Of a stretch of DNA of 46,579 nt, positions 17,231-26,060 are shown one piece after another. The DNA is from Flammeovirgaceae bacterium (lineage in GTDB: Bacteria > Bacteroidota > Bacteroidia > Cytophagales > Cyclobacteriaceae). The stretch's first letter is position 1. The number at the start of each line of letters is the position of its first letter. The translations under genes were made by a program, and so were the position numbers. Below the pieces are notes generated by a model. The model saw nothing but the letters and a program-made list of their open reading frames with translations. It ran no database searches and was not told the DNA's origin. Location of the stretch: the NCBI GenBank assembly GCA_024638265.1, contig JAHEKQ010000018.1, positions 1 through 46,579 of the forward strand, read 5' to 3'.

Positions 17231-18517
17231 TTAGTCAACATTCTCCGGATCAACTCTCTTAGGAGTCTGCTCGCCGCTTACCATTTTAGCCGAGGCTACC
17301 GCAATCGCATTTATTGTATTGGTTGTATGTTGGAGGTCAAGTGTGCTTACCTCATCTGTTACCCTGTGGTAATCCTTATCTACATCAATTGGGGTAGTAC
17401 TTATTGTGTGTGCTGGAACCCCCAACCTGGCCAGGGTGGCATTGTCTGAACGGTAGAACAGGTTTTGAGTGGGATATGGGTCTGCATAAAATGTGTATAC
17501 AGATCCCTCCACTGATTTCTGCAGCAACTCTCCAAAATCTGATTTATCAAATCCTGTAATCCAGGCTGTATTGGGCCCTTCGACGGCGGGTTTTCCAATC
17601 ATTTCAATGTTGAACATCGCAACGATTTCGTCCGGATCCAGTTGTTTCGAAAAATAGGAGGAACCATAACCACCCATTTCTTCAGCCGTAAAAGCAACAA
17701 AAAGGAGTGTTCTTTCAGGTACACCCCTGCTGGCGTAATACCTGGCCAATTCAATTACCGCCGTAGTTCCCGAAGCATTATCGTTCGCACCGTTTGCTAT
17801 CGAATCTCCCTCAACAGGTTGTTGAATACCAATATGATCGTAATGGGCTGAGAATAAAATATACTCGTCAGCCCTGTTGCCCGGAATCATACCCGCTACA
17901 TTGGCAAGTTTCTCCTCTTTGACATCGAAGGTGGCCCTGAGACTAATCTTAGCAGGGGGATCGCCAATATAAATATGATATACCTGGCTGGAGGACACAC
18001 CCAACTCACTTGTTCGCCTCGAATTCCCAAAAAAGGCCTTATACCTTTCAAACAAAGGCCTGTGAGAAGTATCAACCAGCACGATTAAGTCCCTCGGATC
18101 ATCATTGTACTCTGAAAACTTACTTCGGAAATTATCCTCCCCTGATATGTAGACCACGTTTCCAGGTCCGTAAACGGAGACCTCCCGGCTGTCCGAGTAA
18201 ACAAAGTACTCAGACTGTTCGACCGTATAGCCATCTATATTAAATTCGGATTCTGCAGGGCTCAGGGAATACATACTAAATTCCTGTCTGAAATCATCCT
18301 TTCCCTCGAGAGTTTCAAGGCCGATGGATTTATATTCACTCGCGATGAATTCTGCCGCCTTTTCAATATCCGGGGAAAAAGCCCTTCTACCACGGAGTTC
18401 ATCCGAGGCAAGTTGTGAGACAATACGGTTCACATTCTCCTGCGAAATCTCATAGGGCGACTGTGTACAGCCAAAAAGGGGTGAGAGAAAAAATGCGGTT
18501 AATAATATACTTCTCAT
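17231..18517 (-). CDS. M28 family zinc aminopeptidase, predicted lipoprotein
   Basis: 428 residues with a lipoprotein signal peptide; the lipobox L-F-G-C puts Cys17 as the lipidated residue. The M28 catalytic core is complete in layout: S-A-H-Y-D-H (first His), G-A-N-D-N-A-S-G (bridging Asp), A-F-T-A-E-E-M-G (catalytic and zinc Glu), N-I-E-M-I-G, and D-Y-H-R-V-T-D (last His). In most M28 enzymes the fourth motif has Asp; here it is Glu. A PA-like insert lies between about 90 and 200. It is expected to be anchored in the envelope, trimming peptides. It sits 4 bp downstream of the rhomboid gene and 12 bp upstream of the GCS2-CBS gene. Confidence 0.92.
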   Translation of the reverse strand: MRSILLTAFFLSPLFGCTQSPYEISQENVNRIVSQLASDELRGRRAFSPDIEKAAEFIASEYKSIGLETLEGKDDFRQEFSMYSLSPAESEFNIDGYTVEQSEYFVYSDSREVSVYGPGNVVYISGEDNFRSKFSEYNDDPRDLIVLVDTSHRPLFERYKAFFGNSRRTSELGVSSSQVYHIYIGDPPAKISLRATFDVKEEKLANVAGMIPGNRADEYILFSAHYDHIGIQQPVEGDSIANGANDNASGTTAVIELARYYASRGVPERTLLFVAFTAEEMGGYGSSYFSKQLDPDEIVAMFNIEMIGKPAVEGPNTAWITGFDKSDFGELLQKSVEGSVYTFYADPYPTQNLFYRSDNATLARLGVPAHTISTTPIDVDKDYHRVTDEVSTLDLQHTTNTINAIAVASAKMVSGEQTPKRVDPENVD

Positions 18518-18521
18518 GTTA

Positions 18522-19079
18522 TCAGATTCTTGCTTTCCTGAATATTATAGCAGCTACGACTCCCGACAAGACACCAGCGAGGTGTGCTTCCCAGGAAACC
18601 CACCTAAACGTAGGAAAAATTCCATAAAAAAGATACCCATAAATTGCCACAACGACAATAGAGATAGCAATTGACATGATATCCCTCCGAAGCAATCCAT
18701 ATGCTACCAGGAAGCCCGCCAATCCATAGATCACACCACTTGCACCTATATGAATCGCAGGGCGGGCAAACAACCAGACCGTAAGACTTGGAATAAAATA
18801 ACAGATGGCAAATACCTTAGGAGCTATCCTGAAGTAAAAGAAAAAAAGCATGGCTCCGAGGAAGAGTAAGGGAAAAGTATTTCCCAGGATGTGCATAAGG
18901 TCTCCATGCAGCAAGGGGGCAATTAAGACACCTACCAATCCCCTAAGGGTTCTGGGAATAATCCCAAACTGGGTAAGTTCAAAGCCGTAATTGAACTCGA
19001 GGACAAATGCAAGCCACATCAGGAATACCATCCGGAAAGGGACTACCGCACTCCCAATGATTGTTCGCCCCGACTGCAC
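18522..19079 (-). CDS. Rhomboid family intramembrane serine protease
   Basis: 185 residues, about six membrane helices. The rhomboid dyad is present: Ser114 in H-I-G-A-S-G-V-I-Y-G and His166 in W-E-A-H-L-A-G. H58 and N67 in H-G-D-L-M-H-I-L-G-N correspond to the oxyanion-hole motif. It is a minimal rhomboid without extra domains. The start is GTG at 19079, preceded by a weak GAAG; the first ATG is inside helix 1. It lies 3 bp after the TerB-like gene. Substrates are unknown; the co-transcribed lipoprotein peptidase suggests envelope proteolysis. Confidence 0.9.
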   Translation of the reverse strand: MQSGRTIIGSAVVPFRMVFLMWLAFVLEFNYGFELTQFGIIPRTLRGLVGVLIAPLLHGDLMHILGNTFPLLFLGAMLFFFYFRIAPKVFAICYFIPSLTVWLFARPAIHIGASGVIYGLAGFLVAYGLLRRDIMSIAISIVVVAIYGYLFYGIFPTFRWVSWEAHLAGVLSGVVAAIIFRKARI

Positions 19080-19082
19080 CTT

Positions 19083-19550
19083 CTAACTCTTAGAAGGATC
19101 GTTGATCATTTTTAGGTCAATGAATTTAGATTCTTCGTATCCGATTGACATATAACCCAATATCCCACCTGAAGCCTCTGCAATTTTCTTTGCGACATCC
19201 CTTAAGCTAGCATAGAGTTCGCGGGCAAAGCCGGCATCTATTTTTGCCAGGATATCATTGAGTTTTTCAAGTTCAGATACGATTTGGGGATTTCTTTCCT
19301 TGGCCGTGGCAGGAAACCTATTGATCATGAATTTAAGCTTGTCTTCAAAATCCTCGCCTACAATTCTGTAATACTCCAAAAGCGTCCTCCTCGCTTTTTT
19401 CTGTTTCGACTGCGCTACATTGACCGCCTCCTTCAGTTCAGACCTGTCTATCTTGTCATCAGCTCCCGCGATCAAAATACAAACTAATATTGGAGCCTGA
19501 AGGAGCAATTCTACATCTTGTTCTTCTAGATTTTCAAATTCGTCAATCAT
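19083..19550 (-). CDS. TerB-like helical protein
   Basis: 155 residues, all-helical, without signal or membrane segment. The segment A-P-I-L-V-C-I-L-I-A-G-A-D-D-K-I-D-R-S-E (about 19-38) resembles the TerB-type start, where an acidic D-G/D-x-I-D-x-x-E loop follows a hydrophobic helix. A Gly/Ser-rich stretch (I-A-E-A-S-G-G-I-L-G-Y) follows near 125. TerB-fold proteins are often metal-linked and membrane-associated in stress modules. It is the first gene of the six-gene operon down to holA. The family call is moderate and the function unknown. Confidence 0.65.
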   Translation of the reverse strand: MIDEFENLEEQDVELLLQAPILVCILIAGADDKIDRSELKEAVNVAQSKQKKARRTLLEYYRIVGEDFEDKLKFMINRFPATAKERNPQIVSELEKLNDILAKIDAGFARELYASLRDVAKKIAEASGGILGYMSIGYEESKFIDLKMINDPSKS

Positions 19551-19589
19551 GAAAGGTCAGTTTTGAGATTTAAGAAGGTATTATGACCC

Positions 19590-19597
19590 CAAAAATA
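19590..19597 (-). promoter_or_regulatory. Candidate -7 box for the TerB-rhomboid-M28-GCS2 operon
   Basis: The minus strand reads TATTTTTG, matching TAnnTTTG, about 40 bases upstream of the ATG at 19550. No matching -33 TTTG is seen at the right spacing. It lies in the 161-bp divergent gap shared with the sigma-54 activator gene. Confidence 0.4.
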
Positions 19598-19711
19598 AAG
19601 GAATTATGATCAACGCATAAAGAATTAAGACAAATTTGGGAGTACTATTTAGAGGAAAGTTACCCGGTATATGTTTTTATAGTTAATTTAATTTCAGGAA
19701 ATTTTTCAAGC

Positions 19712-21064
19712 GTGTATTCAGCCGAGCCATTTAAGATCTTCGTCGTAGAAGACGACCCCACTTATACCAAGTACCTGACTTATATATTGAGTCTCAATCC
19801 GGACTTCGAAGTCACAGTTTATGAGGACGGTAAATCCTGCATAGAAAAGCTCCATACCAAGCCAGACCTCATTACCCTCGACTATAGCTTACCGGATATG
19901 AGTGGTGAGGAGGTTCTGAAGGCCATCAAAGGATTTGATGAGACCATGAATGTCATAATCATCTCAGCCCAGGAGAAAATCGGCACAGCCGTGGAGTTAC
20001 TCAAACTGGGGGCCTATGACTATATCACCAAGGATGAAGAGACCAAAGACCGATTACTCAACTCAATAAACAATGTAAGGAACAATGTGAGTTTAATCAG
20101 GCAGGTGGACCAGCTTAAACGTGAAGTCCAGGGGAAATACGAATTTGAAAAAGCCATTGTAGGTTCAAGTTCGGGATTAAAGAAAGTGTTTTCGCTAATG
20201 GAGAAGGCTTGTAAGACAAACATCATTGTATCAGTAACCGGGGAAACAGGAACCGGTAAAGAAGTGGTTTCCAAAGCTATTCACTATAATTCAACACGAA
20301 AATCAAAGCCTTTTGTGGCGGTTAATATTGTCGCGATACCCAATGATCTGATTGAAAGTGAACTATTCGGTCATGAAAAAGGGTCTTTTACAGGGGCAGT
20401 TGCGAGGAGGATCGGGAAGTTTGAAGAAGCTGAAGGAGGCACCCTGTTCCTGGACGAGATCGGAGAGATGGATCTTAACATGCAAACCAAACTATTACGG
20501 GTATTACAGGAAAAGGAGCTGACAAGGATTGGGGGAAATGAAGTCATCAAACTCGATGTTCGCATAATCGTTGCCACTCACAGGGACCTTGCTGAGGAAG
20601 TTAAGAAAGGTAATTTCAGGGAAGACCTCTATTATCGATTACTGGGATTGCCAATTGAAATTCCTCCATTGCGAGACAGGGGGAAAGATGTGATATTGCT
20701 GGCAAAGTTCTTTCTCAATGAATTTGCCAAAGAAAACAGCCTGGGCAAGCTTCATATTAGCAAATCTGCCTGTGACAAATTATTGACCTATTCATATCCT
20801 GGTAATGTAAGAGAGTTAAAATCCATTATTGAATTGTCCGCTGTAATGTCAGATAATGGTACAATTGAGGAAAATGATATTACATTTACTTCGGTAAAGA
20901 AGGAGGAAGCCTTTCTTGGAAGTGAAATGACTCTTAAGGAATATGATATGCTGATTGTCAAGCATTACCTGGAAAAGTATGAGGGGAATGTTCAATTAGT
21001 CGCAGACAAACTGGATATTGGCAAATCAAGTATATACCGCTACCTCAAGGATATTGAAAATTAA
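19712..21064 (+). CDS. Sigma-54-dependent response regulator (NtrC family)
   Basis: 450 residues. The receiver domain (1-125) has the acidic pocket E13-D14-D15 and phosphoacceptor Asp57. The AAA+ domain (about 145-375) has Walker A G-E-T-G-T-G-K-E (177-184), the sigma-54 contact loop G-S-F-T-G-A (224-229, where the consensus is GAFTGA) and Walker B T-L-F-L-D-E (244-249). A Fis-type helix-turn-helix (about 405-449, ending S-S-I-Y-R-Y-L) binds DNA. It should activate sigma-54 promoters when phosphorylated. The start is GTG at 19712; no in-frame ATG lies upstream, and K-I-F-V-V-E-D-D follows at the normal distance. The hybrid kinase gene begins 5 bp after its stop. Confidence 0.95.
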   Translation: MYSAEPFKIFVVEDDPTYTKYLTYILSLNPDFEVTVYEDGKSCIEKLHTKPDLITLDYSLPDMSGEEVLKAIKGFDETMNVIIISAQEKIGTAVELLKLGAYDYITKDEETKDRLLNSINNVRNNVSLIRQVDQLKREVQGKYEFEKAIVGSSSGLKKVFSLMEKACKTNIIVSVTGETGTGKEVVSKAIHYNSTRKSKPFVAVNIVAIPNDLIESELFGHEKGSFTGAVARRIGKFEEAEGGTLFLDEIGEMDLNMQTKLLRVLQEKELTRIGGNEVIKLDVRIIVATHRDLAEEVKKGNFREDLYYRLLGLPIEIPPLRDRGKDVILLAKFFLNEFAKENSLGKLHISKSACDKLLTYSYPGNVRELKSIIELSAVMSDNGTIEENDITFTSVKKEEAFLGSEMTLKEYDMLIVKHYLEKYEGNVQLVADKLDIGKSSIYRYLKDIEN

Positions 21065-21069
21065 GTGAT

Positions 21070-22992
21070 ATGCCAGCGAAAAAACCACTGGACGACTACG
21101 TAAAAACTGGCGAATTCTTCAAGGCTGTTGTTGAGGATGGTTCGGATATCATTTTCATCGTCAATTACGATGGTGTCATCAAGTATCATAATCGAGCTGT
21201 AGAGGAAACGCTCGGCTACAAGCCCTTAAGCCTGGTAGGCAAGAGTTTTTTCGATTATATCCAGGATGACGAAATCGATCAGTTTAAGTACGAATTCAAA
21301 GCAAGTACAACCAAACCTTATGATGAAAACGTAGAATTTCGTTTCCTGTGCCTGGACAAAACCTATCGTTACCTCGAATTCAACTCGATTAACCTCAGGC
21401 ATAAAAACGGTGTCGAGGGGTTAATCCTGGATTGCAGGGATATCACCCAGCGAAAGAAGGATGCTGAGGAATTACTCAGGGCCCAAAAAGCCAAGCAACA
21501 ATTCCTGGCCAATATGAGTCATGAGATCAGGACACCTATTAACGGAATATCGGGTATGGCAAGTTTGCTTGCAGAGGCAGGCTCGGATAACGACCGCGAA
21601 AAATACCTGACGGCCATCCAGACATCTGCGGAAAGTCTGAAGGTTATTATCAATGATATCCTGGACCTTTCCATGATCGAGTCCGGTAAACTCAAATTTG
21701 AAAAGATCGGGTTCGGGTTAAAAGAACAACTCGACAATATCTACAATACATTTATCCATCAGGCCGCCAACAAGGACCTGATATTCAATATTGAGGTAGA
21801 CCCGGAAGCAGACCTTATTCTTATTGGCGATCCGGTGAGATTGAGCCAGATCCTGATTAACCTCATCGGAAACGCGATGAAATTTACCCATGTGGGACGG
21901 ATCGATATCAATGTTAGCCTCAAGATGGTCAAAGATGATAAGTATTACCTGTCATTTGACGTTGCCGATACCGGGATAGGTATATCAGAAACGAAGCTCG
22001 CCCAGATATTTGATAGTTTCACACAGGCGGATGACAGCATTACCCGTAGATACGGTGGCACAGGGCTTGGGTTGGCCATTACCAAGCAACTCGTCGACAT
22101 GCAGAAAGGAACTATTAAAGTGCGGAGTGTTGAAAACAAGGGCACCACATTTACGTTTGTGATTCCCTACAAGAAAGGAAAAAAGGAAGATCTGCCCGAA
22201 AACAAATTAAAACTGAAGGTCGAGGAGGAGGTGGATTTTCACGGATTGAAAGTACTACTCGTAGAAGACAATGATATCAACCGACTTTATGCAGTAAGAC
22301 TATTATCAAAATGGAATATTGAAGTCGCTGAAGCAGAGAATGGCGTAATCGCCGTCGACCGGCTTAAGGACCAGGACTTTGACCTAATTTTTATGGATCT
22401 TCAAATGCCGGTAATGGATGGATTCGAGGCAACTACGATCATAAGAAATAAGTTTACTACCCCAAAATCTGACGTTCCGATTGTAGCCCTTACTGCCAAT
22501 GCCATCAAGGGTGATAGTGATCGATGCTTCGAAGTTGGCATGAACGCATATATCTCCAAGCCGTTTAAACCTGAGCAGCTTATCGAGGTGATTCAGCAAA
22601 ATGTTCCCGGCCTTGACTCAAAATCTGTTGTTTCCAGTAGCCAAAAGCAGCTGACAGATATTGAATACCTCAGGGAGGTATGTCATAACGATTCTGTTTT
22701 TATGAAGGAAATGATAGAGGTTTTTGTAAATACCATGCCCGACATCCTTGAAGAAATGGAACGGTCAATCGAGGATTCTGAATGGAATAAGCTCAGCAAG
22801 GCGGCTCACAAATCAAAACCATCATTCACATTCATGGGATTGAAGGATACCACTAACCTGGCCAAGAAAATTGAAGAAATGGGAAGAGAGGGAACAGAAG
22901 TAGATAAGATCCCATTGGTTTTTAAGGAATTCTCTGATCAGACCCAAAAAGCCATTGCAGAACTTCAGGATATACTAAAGCAGGAATTCTAA
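21070..22992 (+). CDS. Cytoplasmic PAS hybrid histidine kinase with receiver and HPt domains
   Basis: 640 residues with no signal or membrane helix. The order is: PAS (about 14-128, ending in D-I-T-Q-R-K-K), HisKA with His151 in N-M-S-H-E-I-R-T-P, HATPase (N-L-I-G-N-A-M at 264-270, D-T-G-I-G at 300-304, G-G-T-G-L-G-L at 329-335), receiver with Asp443 in F-M-D-L-Q-M-P, and a C-terminal HPt with His580 in K-A-A-H-K-S-K-P-S. All phosphorelay residues are present, so phosphate could pass H151 to D443 to H580 and then to Asp57 of the regulator encoded 5 bp upstream. The PAS ligand is unknown. Confidence 0.95.
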   Translation: MPAKKPLDDYVKTGEFFKAVVEDGSDIIFIVNYDGVIKYHNRAVEETLGYKPLSLVGKSFFDYIQDDEIDQFKYEFKASTTKPYDENVEFRFLCLDKTYRYLEFNSINLRHKNGVEGLILDCRDITQRKKDAEELLRAQKAKQQFLANMSHEIRTPINGISGMASLLAEAGSDNDREKYLTAIQTSAESLKVIINDILDLSMIESGKLKFEKIGFGLKEQLDNIYNTFIHQAANKDLIFNIEVDPEADLILIGDPVRLSQILINLIGNAMKFTHVGRIDINVSLKMVKDDKYYLSFDVADTGIGISETKLAQIFDSFTQADDSITRRYGGTGLGLAITKQLVDMQKGTIKVRSVENKGTTFTFVIPYKKGKKEDLPENKLKLKVEEEVDFHGLKVLLVEDNDINRLYAVRLLSKWNIEVAEAENGVIAVDRLKDQDFDLIFMDLQMPVMDGFEATTIIRNKFTTPKSDVPIVALTANAIKGDSDRCFEVGMNAYISKPFKPEQLIEVIQQNVPGLDSKSVVSSSQKQLTDIEYLREVCHNDSVFMKEMIEVFVNTMPDILEEMERSIEDSEWNKLSKAAHKSKPSFTFMGLKDTTNLAKKIEEMGREGTEVDKIPLVFKEFSDQTQKAIAELQDILKQEF

Positions 22993-22996
22993 GCCA

Positions 22997-23773
22997 TTAC
23001 AGGAACGTATTGCCCAGCCACTCTCCTGCAAAGTAGGCGAGAAATGCTGCCAGTCCACCTAACAAAACGGTTTCAAGTACTCCCTTAATCCAGCTTCGTT
23101 CATTCACCATGGCCTTCATGAATCCGATAAGGGTGAGGGCCATACCCGTGGCCACACAGCTAATAAAAAATAGTCGATCCTGTGATAAATCCGCCACAGC
23201 AGCAATAATATAGCTCAAAAGTGGAATCGAGCCAATCAGTAAAAATGAACCGAAGGTGGCAGTTGCCGTATAGATCGGTAATTTGGAGTCTTTAGTCATC
23301 TCAAGTTCTTCCTTCATCATGGTATCTACCCAAACGTCTTTGTCACTTGTAATGACGCTTACTACCTGCTCCAACAATTCACCCTTAAATCCCTTATTAG
23401 CATATATTTCCCTGATCTCTTCGACCTCTCTTTCCCTCAGATTATCCACTTCCCAGTATTCGACCGCTTTATGCTTTTCAAATCTCTCGCGTTCTGATTT
23501 AGTCGAAAAATAATTACCCACACTCATTGAAAAGCCATCAGCGATTAAGTTAGCTACACCGAATATGATTACCCATTCAATCCCAGCTCCTGCACCGGCT
23601 GCACCTGCCACCACGGCAAAGGTGGTTATAGCTCCATCAATACCGCCATATACGAATTCTGCAATATACTCTTTGTTGAATATCAGCCATTTTCCACTGC
23701 CGTGGACCCGGTCTTCTGTTTGAGAGTGATGATGTGCTTCAGAATTCAATTTTCCAGGATTTGCTGCTGTCAT
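22997..23773 (-). CDS. VIT1/CCC1 family transporter (DUF125)
   Basis: 258 residues. An early helix carries [16 protein letters not shown], the family signature of vacuolar iron/manganese transporter relatives. The middle segment (about 95-165) is charged and cytoplasmic with several Glu residues, like the metal-binding domain of VIT1. Three further membrane helices follow. It probably moves Fe2+ or Mn2+ across the inner membrane. The ATG lies 35 bp inside the end of menC, an unusually long same-strand overlap. Its stop is only 4 bp from the end of the convergent kinase gene. Confidence 0.88.
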   Translation of the reverse strand: MTAANPGKLNSEAHHHSQTEDRVHGSGKWLIFNKEYIAEFVYGGIDGAITTFAVVAGAAGAGAGIEWVIIFGVANLIADGFSMSVGNYFSTKSERERFEKHKAVEYWEVDNLREREVEEIREIYANKGFKGELLEQVVSVITSDKDVWVDTMMKEELEMTKDSKLPIYTATATFGSFLLIGSIPLLSYIIAAVADLSQDRLFFISCVATGMALTLIGFMKAMVNERSWIKGVLETVLLGGLAAFLAYFAGEWLGNTFL

Positions 23774-24800
23774 AATAAATCATTCCTTCACGAACAGCAA
23801 GTGGTGATTCAATATTGTTTGTGTATAATTTACCGGTTCCGAGTCCCTGGTGTAGGGGGTTATCGTAGTTCGAAGTGAATTGTGAAATGGCATTCAATCC
23901 TATGTTTGATTCCAGGGAGGATGTAATCCACCAACCGATATTTCTCCCGGATGCCAATCCAATCCATTCTTCTACCGATCGAAATCCACCAAGCAGGGAT
24001 GGTTTTAGCACCAAAAATGAGGGTTTTAACCTATCAAGTAATTCCTTCCTGCTGGAAAGCTCATCGACCCCAATGAGCTCCTCGTCCAGGGCTATTGGCA
24101 TAGGCGACTCTTTAATAAGGGTGGCCATTTCTGAGTCACCGGGTTTGAGGGGCTGTTCAATACTGTGAATGTCGAATTGTGCTAACCGGTGTAATCGGTT
24201 GACGGCGGGAGTACCGGTCATTGATCCATTGGCATCTAGTCTCAATATAATATCCTTCTTAAAGTATCTCCTTCTGATATAATCCAGAATGTCACATTCC
24301 ACATCAAAATCAATTCCACCTATTTTTATCTTAATACAATCGAAGCCCTCCACCACTTTCTCATTGACCTGTTTTAACATATCTTCACTATGCCCCATCC
24401 AAACCAGGCCATTGATCTTCATTTTGGAATCTCCATTATAGAATTGACCCGGAAAGATCTCCCTGGTACCTCCATTAACCAGATCAAGCAGTGCAGTTTC
24501 CAGGGCCATTCTCAAGGAGGGAAGGTTTGGAGGTATCTTTGATTTTACCAAGTTATAAACCTCTTTTTTGGAGGACAGTGATAGATCTGCTATGGTATCC
24601 AGGTAGTTTGGAGCTTCAGTTATATAATCAATCTCAGCATCAATGCTCAGTCCTGGGAGTGAGCAAATTTCCCCCCAGCCGGTAATATCACCGTTCGTAA
24701 GCTTAAGATAAATCACCTTTAACTCCTTCATTGCCCCTCTTGAGGTCCTGGCGTCAAAATTAAATTCGAGTGTATATGGTATGAGTTCGAATGTAATCAT
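23739..24800 (-). CDS. menC: o-Succinylbenzoate synthase
   Basis: 353 residues from the ATG at 24800. The frame extends to a TTG at 24815, but family members begin near this Met ([13 protein letters not shown]). Enolase-superfamily residues are present: Lys pair in C-I-K-I-K-I-G-G, metal ligands Asp in L-R-L-D-A-N-G, Glu in S-I-E-Q-P-L and Asp in A-L-D-E-E-L, and the second catalytic Lys in V-L-K-P-S-L-L-G-G. It dehydrates SHCHC to o-succinylbenzoate in menaquinone synthesis. The A-R-T-S-R-G-A-M segment is typical of Bacteroidota MenC. No other men genes are nearby. Confidence 0.92.
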   Translation of the reverse strand: MITFELIPYTLEFNFDARTSRGAMKELKVIYLKLTNGDITGWGEICSLPGLSIDAEIDYITEAPNYLDTIADLSLSSKKEVYNLVKSKIPPNLPSLRMALETALLDLVNGGTREIFPGQFYNGDSKMKINGLVWMGHSEDMLKQVNEKVVEGFDCIKIKIGGIDFDVECDILDYIRRRYFKKDIILRLDANGSMTGTPAVNRLHRLAQFDIHSIEQPLKPGDSEMATLIKESPMPIALDEELIGVDELSSRKELLDRLKPSFLVLKPSLLGGFRSVEEWIGLASGRNIGWWITSSLESNIGLNAISQFTSNYDNPLHQGLGTGKLYTNNIESPLAVREGMIYYDSSKSWKIEF

Positions 24801-24863
24801 CGGTGCTGAGTCCAATGTTAACCAATATCCTTATAAGTTCATAGGTGAGCAAAATATGGCTGT

Positions 24864-24871
24864 TATATTTG
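24864..24871 (+). promoter_or_regulatory. -7 box adjoining the queA start codon
   Basis: TATATTTG matches TAnnTTTG but ends 7 bases before the queA ATG at 24879. Transcription would start at or beside the start codon, implying a leaderless mRNA or use of the ATG two codons downstream (24885). The box is the right arm of an imperfect dyad (24849-24857 with 24865-24872, 7-nt loop, one extra A). No -33 TTTG is seen. Confidence 0.4.
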
Positions 24872-24878
24872 CAAAATC

Positions 24879-26060
24879 ATGGAAATGGGTAACATTCAAC
24901 TAAGCGAATTCCAGTACGACCTGCCTGAGGAAAGCATCGCCAAATTCCCGTTGAAAAACCGTTCGGAATCTAAATTATTGATTTACAATCAAGCTATCAC
25001 CCACAGTAGATTCTTCGACATACGGAAACATCTGCCAGAGGATGCCACAATTGTTTTTAACAACACAAGGGTCATCCCGGCCCGCTTGTATATGCAAAAG
25101 GAAACGGGAAGTAATATCGAGGTGTTTCTTACCGAACCGGTGGCTCCCCATAAAGACTTTGCCATGGCTTCCCAGGCCAAATCCCCGGTAACATGGAAGT
25201 GTATCGTGGGAAATAAAAGAAAGTGGAAAAATGGGCAGGTAATAAGCACTAAAATCAAAGGTACTGAGGTTTTGGCTTCCTGGGAAAATCGGGAAGAGGA
25301 TCTGGTCATGCTAACCTGGGATTCCGGCAGCTTTCATGATATGATAGAACAAGCCGGCAATATGCCACTTCCACCATATATGAATCGAAGAGCCGTGGAA
25401 TCGGATAAGGACCGCTATCAAACGGTTTACGGGAAAAAAGACGGGGCCGTGGCAGCTCCAACGGCCGGTCTGCACTTCACACCAGAAGTACTTTCTGACC
25501 TGGGGCGAGATCATACGCTCACAGAAGTGACTTTACATGTCTCCGCGGGAACCTTTAAACCGGTATCTGCTGGAAACGTTGTGGATCACGATATGCACCG
25601 TGAGTTCATACAGATCAAAAAGTCAACCGTTGAGGAGCTCCTCCGGGCACAAACCCTCGTCTTGACAGGTACAACAACCCTGCGGACATTGGAAAGTCTT
25701 TATTGGTACGGTGTTAAAGTGCTAAGGGGAAGCACGCAATTCATTATAGAGAAATTGTACCCCTATCAAAATCATAAAGACCTTCCATTACGTGAGGAAT
25801 CCCTTGAAGCGATCCTTAACCACATGGACATATCAGGGATGGAAGAATTAACAGGGTCCACGGAAATATTTATTATTCCCGGCTACAAATTCAGGATGAC
25901 CGATGCCCTGATCACCAACTTTCACCTGCCAGGGAGTACACTTATCCTGCTCGTGGCTGCCCTGGTAGGAGATCACTGGAAAAATATTTACCGGGAAGCA
26001 CTCAACCGGGACTACAGGTTCCTTTCCTATGGAGATTCTTCCCTTCTATTCAGAAGCTGA
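24879..26060 (+). CDS. queA: S-adenosylmethionine:tRNA ribosyltransferase-isomerase
   Basis: 393 residues. QueA motifs are clear: F-N-N-T-R-V-I-P-A-R near residue 59, P-L-P-P-Y-M-N-R, A-A-P-T-A-G-L-H-F-T near 190, H-V-S-A-G-T-F-K-P-V, and the C-terminal T-N-F-H-L-P-G-S-T-L. It transfers the ribosyl moiety of SAM to preQ1 at tRNA position 34, forming epoxyqueuosine. The start is ATG at 24879, with an alternative at 24885. Its 3' end overlaps the convergent M1 peptidase gene by 15 bp. Confidence 0.95.
   Translation: MEMGNIQLSEFQYDLPEESIAKFPLKNRSESKLLIYNQAITHSRFFDIRKHLPEDATIVFNNTRVIPARLYMQKETGSNIEVFLTEPVAPHKDFAMASQAKSPVTWKCIVGNKRKWKNGQVISTKIKGTEVLASWENREEDLVMLTWDSGSFHDMIEQAGNMPLPPYMNRRAVESDKDRYQTVYGKKDGAVAAPTAGLHFTPEVLSDLGRDHTLTEVTLHVSAGTFKPVSAGNVVDHDMHREFIQIKKSTVEELLRAQTLVLTGTTTLRTLESLYWYGVKVLRGSTQFIIEKLYPYQNHKDLPLREESLEAILNHMDISGMEELTGSTEIFIIPGYKFRMTDALITNFHLPGSTLILLVAALVGDHWKNIYREALNRDYRFLSYGDSSLLFRS

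Noticed and set aside
19690-19703. AATTTC-AG-GAAATT palindrome just before the sigma-54 activator start
   Set aside because: It is short, AT-rich and unrepeated elsewhere. A 2-nt loop cannot form a stable hairpin and no partner site was seen.
24801-24878. preQ1 riboswitch before queA
   Set aside because: The gap is about 60 bp, no preQ1 aptamer pattern was recognised, and a -7 box next to the ATG leaves no leader.
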